Source: Lagopus muta (taxonomy: Eukaryota > Chordata > Aves > Galliformes > Phasianidae). From it: a stretch of 64,000 bases of DNA. This document shows positions 50,524-61,200 of the stretch, one piece after another. The notes beneath the pieces are model-generated. The model saw nothing but the letters and a program-made list of their open reading frames with translations, was not told where the DNA came from and did not search any database. Position 1 is the first letter of the stretch, and each line of letters begins with the position of its first letter. The stretch lies in NCBI RefSeq assembly GCF_023343835.1, contig NC_064435.1, forward strand, positions 42,932,103-42,996,102, read 5' to 3'. Both the position numbers and the translations under genes were made by a program.

Positions 50524-53500
50524 CTAGAAAAAGAAGCAATAAATGCAGGACAAATGAGAAGTGATCTCTAGACACAAGCCTACATGTAGGTGAAACCATT
50601 GTGGTTGTCTGTCTACTCTGAGCTTCCGCAAGACTTTGGAAATATCTTCTCTTCTTGTAATGTGGTCAGTATTCGTCACACGTTTCCACTGTTTGAGAAA
50701 CTTTTGTTAAAAGCAGAAATGTAACTTAAAGAATATTCTTTATAATTGTTAAACATTTATGATCTAAATTGAGTTTTCTTTGTTGATACTGGTAAATGAC
50801 AAGATTTTTTTTTTTCCTTTAAGAGCTAGGTTGAACACTTTACCTCTGTCTTTTTTCAATTGCTTTCTTGAAGTTTAAAGTATATTTTGTATAGTATATT
50901 TTTTTAAATTTAAAGTAGATTTTCAAGTATCTGAACAGTTTTGTTCTTACAAAGTCCTAAATATTGAGAAACAAAATTAAACAGTATTACAACAAATATA
51001 TTCAGTCAAAAATATGAAGCAAAGCAATACTTCTTAAGTTTCTGGTAGTTTCAGGACTGCATTAGTCCTTTGGCCTCGACCTTGTGTAGGAGAGTTATTT
51101 ACAACAGCCCTTTTAACATCTCCTTCACCTGCTCATCTCCTTTTCTTCAATTCCTCCTTTTAGACTAGTTGACTATTTTGTGCTGGGAGAAGATAGGAGT
51201 TAGAGAATGTAAACATTTAGAACAGTTCATTAACACTGTGATGCTTTTGTTCCTTTCATCATTAACTGAAAAAAATGCTTGTGAAAATTGATAATAAAAA
51301 TTCATACGTATTTGAAAGTGAACTGAAGAAAATGCGATCCCTACGAAGGCTTATTCTTAAGAAAGGAAGCTCTTTCACTCTCTATTAAATTTATGTCTAT
51401 ATTCCAGACTGGAAATTAACGTTATGATATCTAATCATAACTTGCATGTTATAAATCTTACATCTCTTTCATTTCTGTTATCGCAGAAAGAAAGATTGCC
51501 CAGTATTAACATTCACTGTCATCTACTTATTTTAGGGAAGCCAAAACAAAGCTTGATCTGGGTGGCTGCTACCTTTTCTCCAAAGAGTTGTGGAGTGGAT
51601 GTTTGCAAACCAAAGCAATTTGCAAAGCAATTGCAAACCATACAGCTATTGGTGCTTACTGATCTGTCATAGACCAGCAAACAGATAGTACAGATCTGCT
51701 GTGGTTATTGCAGTGTAGCAACATGTGAAGGAGCTGATACTATCAAGGGGAAGAGGACAGTCTCCCAGGAGTCCCAAACACTGGAATTGGTTGATACCTG
51801 GTTTGGACAACTTCTACCTAGCTAGTTTATCTGTCAGGAAGAGTCATAGGCTTCAGCAGAAGCAAAAGAATGGAAAACCTCTTTGTAAGTAATGCATCTA
51901 AGAGCTCACTGAGAGTAGTGGGGGAGCTGGTAACTACGTTTTGTCATGAACATGTTACCAGAATGTTTTGAGACTGCAAATTTTAAATGTTAATGCTAAA
52001 ACATTTTAAAGCAAAAGGTTCAACATGTGTAATTACTAATTGAATCCTAGATGTATAATGCATCTTTATTCTTTGCAACTGACATACAGAATAAAATAAG
52101 TACTTACATCAGCATGCTGATGGAAGGGATTCAAACCCAGTTTCTTCCAGTAAGAGGCTGTATCAAGCTCAATCTTATATATCCCTGTTACAAATTGTTC
52201 TTTAGTTGTAAGCTCTTGAAGCACTCCGTTTTCATTGGTTTGTCTGTGTGATGGCAGAAGAACGCACTTTAATATTTCAATCAAAACCCAATAAAAATTC
52301 AGCTTTTTAGCAATTGCACTTTAGTGATGTTGCGTAGCTTAAGTAATGTTGTGAGTACTTCCTCTGATCTGTAATGACTTCTGTCCATCTGTATTATGGA
52401 TGTCTTACAGATCTTATCGTGATGTTTATTGCTTCCACAATCAAAACAGTGCGTGGCTGCCTGCCGTGTCACGACTGCGTGGCCTAGGGATGAGCCAAAT
52501 GTTGGTATAATTGTTCATGGGCTCTTGGCAGTGTGTTGGAGTTAATTAAATGAAGTCACAGGGAAACATTGCTGTAAGCAATGCAAAAGCTCTGTGATGC
52601 ACTTAGCGAGTAGGGTCAACTCTTGATTTTTCCATAGTTGTTTCTCTTATTTAAATATGTTGAGTTGTTTTATCAATATAAGTATTAATGAGTCACCAAC
52701 TTTAAACTTGAAATCTACTATTGGAAATGACTGTAGGTCAGCCAACAGTGTGTATTTCAGAATTCTTTGTTGCTTTTGCTGATCGGCTGTTTTCTATCCT
52801 CATACAACAGATGATATTTGAATTAAAGGTGCTATCGGTGTTACCCTGGAGTATAGAGCTGGCTTGAAACTGTACACCTTGGAACACCAGCCAAACTGGG
52901 ATGCCAGAAACAATATTGAATGCTGTCTCTCAAACATACCTCTTGGTTGAAATCTATTTCTGTGAAATAAGTTTTATGAAACTATGTTTTTCACTGAGTA
53001 GGTTATCCACAAATAAGTTCTGGTAAGTGCCTGCTTTGAGTAGTCACAGACCACTGTATCATGTTCCAGCTGCCAAATCTTTTTTTCATTCCATGCAGAA
53101 AAAAGAATAGAATGTTATTTGTGCCATGGTCCACTATTACTTAGGTTTTGTATTTCTGTGTAGCTTATAGATATGAAGTCATTTGCTTCTTGAGAGATGC
53201 TCCTTAGTCAGTTGGCAGATTTTTTTTTTTTGTCCTTGTCATAGCTTGATTACTTCTAGATAAGTGTTTAATAAGCTTTCTCAGGTAAAACCCAACATGT
53301 ATTTAGTTGAGAATAGTTATTTTTGAATCCCTTCCTAACATTCCATTATTTATAAACAATCAGGACTGGAGAAATTGACTTAGTATTACTGCAGCTTTCC
53401 GTACACCTTTGTTTCAACATAAAACGTGTTTTAAGGCTCTGATTAACATCCAGCTGCTCAGCTCTGTATCTTTAAATTACGCTGCTGAGCTCAGACTTGA

Positions 53501-56041
53501 AAGTAACTAAGATGAACATCTTCTTAATGGAAAATTACATACATTTCCAGTGACAGAATATGTTTGAACCTACTTTATTTGTGAAAGGCAAATTATTTAA
53601 CAAGGACAACGTGAATAGATAAAGTTTTTTCCCCTACTTGTGCAAATATGCATGACCTTCACTGTAGCTATGTTTGTTAAGGGCACATATGAGAGCCATG
53701 TTGCTTCTTCCAGCCCACTGCTCTATTATACCAGAGTCACATACGTACAATTTCTTGTGAGCTGTCTACAAATGCATCAGTGCCTGGTATACTTCCTGCA
53801 GTATGTTGGCTTTTGCACACATGAGCCCTGTGTCACCTTTTGATAGGTAGAATGTACCATTAACAGAGTCCTGGGAAGAAAGTCTCAGGTGGGACTTTGC
53901 AAATATCTTGGATTTTCTCATGTTGGCTGGTTACTTTTCCTTGAAATAAAGGAGGCTATCAATTATTATGTGGTATATGTTTAAAAAAATTGCATGTTTT
54001 ATTTCTAATGCTGTACTGTTGTAGCAAATGAAAGCCCATCTGAAAAGACCAGAAATAACAAATAAAGGTAGAATTCTCAATCACAGTCTTAGTCTCAAAC
54101 AAAAAGAGTCTGTTTGACTCCTCTGGTAATAATGCAGCACTTCATTGGTGGGTATTAAAAGGAAATATGAGGCTTTGTAATAAAATTACATTATAAAACT
54201 GTTTTGGTAGTTGAAACTGTACTGTTAAAAGACAACCTGCAGCAAATAAAATGTAATTCATTCAATAGTGTGTCTTCTCTCTGATTAAAAGTTTGTTAGA
54301 AACTCTTGTCTTTCCCATTGCCTTTCCCTTCTCTCACTTCATACTTCGGTATGACTTACTTTGAATTTAACAGTTCCCAAGATCCATCTGCAGCTGCTTT
54401 ATATAACTTCACTGGAACATTTGGAGCTGGACTTCCTCGGACTGAATCCAGAATTCTTACAACAAGAGGATGCTTGGAATCAGAAGAGCCCTTCAGGTAG
54501 GGAGAGAGAATTGTTTATGTTGTAAGAAAGGTAAGAAGTGGGACATAATAAAGCAACAAGGAGTCTTGTTCTTTAGCTTTATAGTCTTCTCTACAAGATC
54601 ACTGTGTACTCAGAAATACAGCCTGAATGTTACTTGAGGCTGGAAACAGTGGAACCAAGGAGGAGGATATCAGCAGGTGTAGAGAGTCAAGGAGTTGTGT
54701 GCAATATATAGACACAGCGGTTGTGTGTGAAAATGCCTTTTTGTTTTCCCTTGGGGATGGCTCACATACGCATCATTCACAGCATAATTTTTAACCAAAT
54801 TGTGACCCAGACACTAAATAATTAAATCATCAAAAGTAGCAAAAATGTTCAAAAATCAGGCAACTTTTCCTCTACGTTTTGGAGTATTTGCCCTCTATGT
54901 TTTGCAGTTTGAGCAGAACTTTCTGAATTTGTTGGCTTCTGATTTAGTCATCTTACTGAAGAATTATCTTAATTCAGCTGTGAACTTGATAACTAGCACA
55001 TACTGTCTTCCCTAATGCCAAAAAGGATCAGATTTTTTGTCCCCTGGCAGTTATGCATGGAGTAGAAGAGGAACTTTTTTATTTTCAACTATGGGATGGT
55101 GATAATTTCCCTCCCATCACATCACAAGGCATGTTGTTTATGGTGTTTTTACATTCTCAAAAGGAAAGTTGAATCAAGGCTTTATCTTTCCATTACCTAA
55201 TTCTGTAAGTGAAAAGTGAGAAAATAAAGCTATGTAGAAGGTGCTAATCAGAGGTCCACTTAGAATAGAGATCATTGATCTCCATTTAATCATTGGAAAA
55301 TGAATCATGATGTAGATGGTAAAAATTGAGCCCTCTCATACGTCCCCTCTGTCATTCTATGCTGCACTGAATATCCCACAGATTAGGATTCCCACTGTGT
55401 CAGACGTGTATCAGAATGTATCTATACCACCATCCATATGATAGAGAGAGTTGGTTTGCGTCAATGAGTGTTGACATCCCTTCTTTCTTGCATGGCAGCA
55501 GTAAGAGAAAGAACAAGAAAATACATTACTCCAGTGTGGATTCTCCTCAGCCAATGCAACTAAAACTAATGAGGGAGGAAATCCCTCATGACCTTGTTCG
55601 TTATAAGGGCTATAGTTTCTTTTTGAGAAGCCCAAGGCCTTTGCATAGTGACTAAGGTATTCTTTTCCCTTTCTTTTCTAACATGTTTTTTTCATGTAGT
55701 TGCTGAGTCTGATAGCAAGTGCTACTTCTCTAATCAGAAAGCTCTCTGTTGAGGAGAAAGAAGGACCAGAAAAAGTGCAGTAAGAGAGAACTATAGTCAG
55801 TAATACAAAAAAAAATTGAAGTAATTGCAATAAAATGGAATATACTATTTTTTCTCTTATGCTAATTGTAGTATATAAGAGAGAGATTTAAAAAAATAAA
55901 TAAATAAATAAAAATAAGAGGCTGGAACTACATCAGTATGAAGGACTTCAACTTCAATCCTAAGACACTTACCTGCGGTGTAGCTTCAGAGAAAAATGCC
56001 AGGCCAGCTAAGAAAACAAGAAATACAGAGCGAAAAGCCAT
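50416..56041 (-). CDS. Transthyretin paralog (TTR-like, tandem duplicate), complete, 4 exons
   Basis: This is a divergent second transthyretin gene. Exons are 55973-56041, 54360-54490, 52108-52243 and 50416-50523; all introns are GT-AG, and the phases (0, 2, 0) match TTR. The product is 147 residues, the human preTTR length. Signal peptide [20 protein letters not shown] is probably cleaved before TPQGSSDSK. By hand it matches neighbouring TTR at about 82 of 124 residues (66%) with no gap. It keeps the FTAND strand, [11 protein letters not shown] and the P-x-E end, and lacks the C-terminal YRGS of hydroxyisourate hydrolases, so it is a transthyretin. Changes by human mature numbering: C10H, M13V, K15R, E54V, S85N, S100V, T106F, A109T and L110V. 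It is probably secreted and tetrameric, but ligand binding is likely altered. Open frame and intact splicing at this divergence argue against a pseudogene. Confidence 0.92.
52108..52243 (-). CDS. TTR paralog exon 3
   Basis: The exon is 136 bp, identical in length to TTR exon 3. The acceptor is ccatcacacag|ACAAAC and the donor GCTGAT|gtaagt. It encodes [20 protein letters not shown] then [20 protein letters not shown] and HQHAD. The Glu54 position of TTR is valine here. Confidence 0.94.
54360..54490 (-). CDS. TTR paralog exon 2
   Basis: The exon is 131 bp, the length I recall for mammalian TTR exon 2, and 9 bp shorter than the 140 bp inferred for the neighbouring bird TTR. The acceptor is ccctacctgaag|GGCTCT and the donor TCAAA|gtaagt. 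It encodes [20 protein letters not shown] then [20 protein letters not shown]. No other AG lies in the preceding pyrimidine stretch. Confidence 0.93.
55973..56041 (-). CDS. TTR paralog exon 1: signal peptide
   Basis: The 23 codons give [20 protein letters not shown] then TPQ. The donor is CCGCAG|gtaagt, a perfect consensus. The match to the TTR leader (MAFHSTLLVFLAGLVFLSEA, recalled) fixes the start codon. Confidence 0.93.
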
Positions 56042-56098
56042 TGTGGCTATCACTAGGAATTCTCAATGGCAGCAAGTAGAAACTGATGAGATCTGTGA

Positions 56099-56164
56099 TT
56101 TTTATATCAAGGCCTCTAAACTAAGACTGTTTATCAATTAAAAAAAATGCAACTGACTTTGATC
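56099..56164 (-). promoter_or_regulatory. Promoter of the TTR paralog: TATA box and liver-type sites
   Basis: Reading the minus strand, TATAAAAA at 56106-56099 lies about 58 bases before the ATG, predicting a 5' UTR of about 30 bases. Just upstream is GATAAACA (56136-56129), a forkhead/HNF3-type core, beside TTTAATTGAT, an HNF1-like half site. GATCAAAGTC (56164-56155) is an HNF4/TCF-like word. Forkhead, HNF1 and HNF4 sites are known in mammalian TTR promoters. Factor assignments here are inference from short matches. Confidence 0.6.
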
Positions 56165-58000
56165 ATGCTGATTCTTACTATTTACTTAGTAAATAATGAG
56201 AAAATAAGTAACCCATACAAACATGAACCTTGTCTGTGAAAATACATCCACTTTATTAATGCCTGTGGGAATAGTGAATATTGCCTAGCTTAACTGCAGC
56301 AATCTGTTTTCTTGGAAGCAATGTCTATTCTGTTTTGTTTCTCTTCTCGTTGAACATTAGTTACAATAGTACTGCTGAAGTCTCGTAAAGCTAAGAAAAA
56401 TAGAAAGATCTTGTTAATTCAAAATGTCCATTTAATTGAGTATTCCTCTGTGGTAACAGTATGGCATAACCAACTTATCCATGTTTACCTATTAAGCAAT
56501 TTCTCTGTGTGGTAAATAAGTAACATGTGACCTGCTCGTTTTCTTATGTATTCCCATGGAGAAAAAACACCACATTTGGTTTCTAGCACAACAATTACAT
56601 ACTTACATACCCATTTCTGGAGCACAGCTAAACAGCATTTTAAATTCTGTTCCTTTAATTTCTGTTCCTTTAGTAGTTCCTTACATTTCATACAACTTCA
56701 GAAGTTTATATGTATAACTGCAAGTCAGCCCTCATCAGAAGTCTCTTTTTCATTTTAGGTAAATACTATTTTCAGAAATGAGATTGTCTTTATACATATG
56801 AATGACTACATGCCCAGCTAGGACATTAACTTCTTTTTTTAATGTCTATGGTAGGAATGTATTTACATTTTGTTCAGAAGGCTGGCCACAGTCCAGTGCA
56901 AATCAAACCTACTGGTTTTCAAGCTTTAGGAATTGCAGAATTCCATGAAATGACATTCATGCTTTAAGATGGGTGCTGTTTTGAAACTGTTTGCACTGTC
57001 TGCTAGAGTTGCGTAAATGTGGTAGAGTCCAGAAATCAGGGAGAAAAGTAATCAAATAGCAGAATGTTAAAGGCTTTTGTAACCTTGTGAATTCTCTTGG
57101 TATAGAGTCATCTCAGCAGGTTCCTATGTAGAGATTAGCTCCAAGGTCAGTGGCAGATTAGTGCTGATAGTTCCGGAATGGCTGAGTTCAGTAATGTTCT
57201 GTGTTATTTCTGTAATCCCATTAAACAACAATTCTCTGCTTCTGGATATCATAAATACAATCAGCTATCTTTCTACAGAAATTACTGTTAGAGCCTTCAA
57301 ATGTTTGGGTCCATTTATCAATATTATTTGAATCGCAATCACTCCGCAATTTACCTTGTCCTTCTAAAAATTTGAAAATAGTATTAAGGTGATGCTTGCA
57401 TTTTAGGAATTTGGTTTTTTTTATGAACAGATATTCAGCTTACTAGAGGTAGCCAACTGTATTTAACAGCAGAGCTTTTACAACAACGGAAACTGAAATT
57501 ACACCAGAGCTTCCTAGATTCAGTGAGCAGCAATCCTTCCCCATCAAATCAGCAAAGTTTGCCTTGAAATTTTAAGAAGAGCTATACAGATCTTAGCTCA
57601 GTTCTCTGCATTTGTATATCTTAAAAGACTTTCTATATTGTTTGTGTTGCTGCTAGTTATTCAGAATTTCTCCTATTTACTCCGTGACCTAGTTGATAGA
57701 GGGATCCTATCTTCTGTGTGTAAACCAAATAACACGAATGACTTTCACGTTTTGAGTATACTTGTCTGATTTATATATTTTTTTAAGATAGTAGAACTCT
57801 GTCTTATTTTGAACCAATGCATTTGTTGAGATTTTTTTTAGGACAGTGGGGGAAGTTAACAGAACCAAATCAAGTGTTAATTTACTTCCCTGTGCCACGC
57901 ACTGTTTCTAGATTTCATTTGTACTTGAATGCAAATCATAACACTTTAGGACATAATAAAACTTGACCAATAGAATCAAAACTGTTTTAAAGAAGTTACA
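56165..58000. other. Intergenic region between the tandem transthyretin genes
   Basis: About 1.8 kb without a recognised gene or repeat lies between the paralog's promoter and the TTR poly(A) site. It must hold the paralog's proximal control region. Short open frames on both strands here are not gene-like. Confidence 0.55.
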
Positions 58001-58001
58001 T

Positions 58002-58007
58002 TTTATT
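58002..58007 (-). promoter_or_regulatory. TTR: TTR poly(A) signal
   Basis: AATAAA on the minus strand lies 177 bases beyond the TTR stop codon. It is the first such hexamer after the stop and gives a 3' UTR of roughly 0.2 kb. Confidence 0.8.
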
Positions 58008-58183
58008 GACTTGTCTGAATTTTTGCCAGGTTACAAAATGAAAAAAAAAAAACCAAAAAAAAAAAAAACCAACAACCAACTAATGTAGCAAAAGGATATG
58101 CATTAGCAATAGGAAAAACCTTCCTCCTAAAAACCTATAATAGTCCTAGCAGAGGAGGGAATATATGTATTGACAGTACGTTT

Positions 58184-58291
58184 TTATTCCTGGGGATCAC
58201 TGACAACAGCAGTTGTTGAGTAAGAGAAAGGACTGAGGAGAGCAGCGATGGTATAGTGGCGGTGGCCAGAATCATTAGCAGTGAACACCAC
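58184..58291 (-). CDS. TTR: TTR exon 4 and stop
   Basis: This is 36 codons including TAA at 58184-58186, with acceptor cttttccag|GTGGTG. It encodes [20 protein letters not shown] then [15 protein letters not shown]. Strands G and H line the hormone channel and form the dimer edge. Confidence 0.98.
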   Translation of the reverse strand: MVFTANDSGHRHYTIAALLSPFSYSTTAVVSDPQE

Positions 58292-61200
58292 CTGGAAAAG
58301 AGAAAACTTGTAATCAAGAGGAACAGTGTGTATTCAAATCTAGCTTAACATTTAATATTAGGAAGCATACTCGAATTGCTGCAAACTGCTTTGCCAGTTC
58401 TGTTCAGAGGTTTCACCCTTGCAAATGCTCACCGTTACTTTGTAACACTGAAGACTGAGAAATCAGTGGGACTTGGGCTCATGTCCTTGAAAGCTTAGTA
58501 AAGACACCTACCACCTGAATCAGGTATGCACATTTCTAGTTTGTAATGTGGAGTAGGGGGATGAGAGGGTGGTAACTAAACCAACCAGTAAGAAAAACAG
58601 AGGTGAAATACACTAATTCAAATACAATGTCTGTATTTAAACAAGGCAGGTAATGGTGATGGGTCAGTTTTTAATGCAAGAAATGAGTTGCTAGACATGC
58701 AAGAACATAAAGACCCTTGTCCTAAAAGAATATGAAGGATATGAATTCCAAATACTTCCTGGAAGTTGGAATACACAGCTCCCAGGAAAGTGCCGTCAAT
58801 TGGATTAAGCTCCTGCATTCTTTGGCTTTCTTTAGTCTAATACTCGAACTACTTTTGGATCCATGGTGTATTTCTTACATGTGAGAACTAGAGTTCCCTC
58901 CTGTATCCATCTTGTCAGTCTCCAAATGGATGGAATGTGAGGACTGTGGGCTACCTTTTAATCATTTGTTAAACTTTGTCCACTTCCCAGGACAGTGGAA
59001 TGACTTATGGAATCATAGAACTAAAGAATCACCAAGGTTGGAAAAGACCTCCTGGATCATCCACTCCAACCATCCACCTACCACTAATATTTCCCGACTA
59101 AACCATATTCCTTAGTACTACATCTAAACATTTCTTGAACACCTCCAGGGACAGTGGCTCAACCATCCCCCTGGGCAGTCCATTCCACAGTGCTCGACCA
59201 TTCTTTTAGAGACAAAATGTTTTCTAATATCTAACCTGAATCTCCCCTGGCATGACTTGAAGCCATTCCCTCTAGTCCTGTTGTTAGTTATGTGAGTTGA
59301 GAGGCCAACACCTGCCTCGTCATAACCTCCCTTCAGCTGCAGTAGTACATCAAAAGAAGGCATCCTCAACAACGTATCTGGAACAATCTCAACCACGTGC
59401 CTTTAAGCACCTTTGGAGGTGAAGGTCTTAGGCCCCATCTGTATTTTCAGACATTCAAATGATTCAGGAATATTTTCAGGATTGTCTGTTTGACCTAAAT
59501 CACTCAACTTGCTCCTCAGGCTTCTATAGATCTGGGTCTCAGTCATTTGTTTTAGCCTTCCACAGATCTTAAAATTGCAATTTAGCATGTTTTACAAAGA
59601 AATTCTGTAGCTGTTCCAGAACGCTACATATATAACATGACAGTGATCTGTTTTACTGCTCTTTTGGTGTGAAAGCGCTGTATTTTCTGCGTCCAGCTGA
59701 TACCACTACATGGTACGTGGGTTATTAGGTGTGTTCTCAAATACTTACATCAGCATATTCATGGAATGGGGAAAGGCCAAGTCCCTTCCAGTATGAACTG
59801 GTGTCAAACTCAACTCTGTATACTCCTTCTACAAACTGTTCTTCTGTTGTGAGCTCATGGATCTCGCCATACTCTGTGGTTTTCCTGCAATGATAAAATA
59901 CCTACATAAATATTTTGTATTGTCCTTTAAATGCTAGGCAGAAACAGTCAGTGTTGAGTGTTAAATACCACAGGTGCTGCACAACCAAATTTGACATTGA
60001 ATGATTTTTAATCATGTGAAATAATTCCTTCCTGTGTAGCCTATACTTCCATATTACAGAATCTGTCTCAGCTACCAACTTGTTCATGTATATCACGGTT
60101 GGTCATCTTTCTTTGCTGTTTGGTCATCTTTACTGCTATGGCAGGATTGCATTTAAGGCCTCTGCCTTAATCTCACGTTTAACTTGTACTAAGTGCTCTC
60201 TGGAGACAAATGTCAGTGGCTTACGAAAAGGACTGTCATGATGAAAGGCAAGATGCCAAACATCAAATTATAATTAGAGAAAAAAGATTTTAGTGGAAAA
60301 TGATTTTATTCACTAGATATTAACACTGAGACTATGGATTTTACATCTAAACCCTGACAGATTTTTATATGACCCTGAATGGTAATGTCTTGGAACAGCA
60401 ATTTAGCATCACAAGATTTTGGTAATTTGTATTACAGTGCAGTGGTCAAAGAGCAGGGACTGCTTCCACTGGGTGCCGTGTAAATCAGAAATAGGAATTC
60501 CCAGCTCCGAGAGGCTGTTTATTCAGTTTGTAACAAAATACTGAGTGGATAACATCCAGAAACAAAAAGGAAATATAGCTGGTTTTGCACAGCACAGTCT
60601 GAAAAAGACCAGGCTTTGTATGACAGCTGCAGAAATATTTAGCTACTGAGCTACTAAACCACTTTTATGCCTCTACTTTGATATTCTTCCCTCAATCTTT
60701 TTAACTTATTTTACTTTTTTACCTAAAATGTTTATATAATATCACATTTCATAATCACTTGATGTATTTGAAGGAAACGTTAAAACCCTGACATGAAGAA
60801 CAACCTACCCAATCTACAGAAAGGAATAACTTTCTATAAATGGGACAGAAGAGACAGAAGAAGAAGAGAGAGGGGATAACACAGTGACCTACAGCTTCTT
60901 ATCAGAGAAAGAAACCATTGTGCTGTCACAGCTTTTCTTTCCCCACCTTCTCCACCTCAGCTGTCTTCAGTTATTGATAGTGCATAAAAAAAGTTATGAT
61001 AAATTAAGAATTAAGAAGTCATTTTAACTCTAACACTTTGAAGACTGACCAAAGCATTACAGCATAAGTCTAGTCTAGCTGAAATCAGCTGTATCCCAGG
61101 AAGACCAAACTTGTACTAAGCCAAGCCCTGGTTGAAACATGGCTCCAGGCAGTTTGTGAGAAATTTTCTTTTAGTTTAATTAGTACTTCCAGCCTTAACC

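Noticed and set aside
50416-56041. TTR paralog considered as a pseudogene or as hydroxyisourate hydrolase
   Set aside because: All splice sites, phases and the reading frame are intact despite about 34% divergence, and introns are present so it is not a retrocopy. The C-terminus is transthyretin-type and lacks the hydrolase YRGS end.
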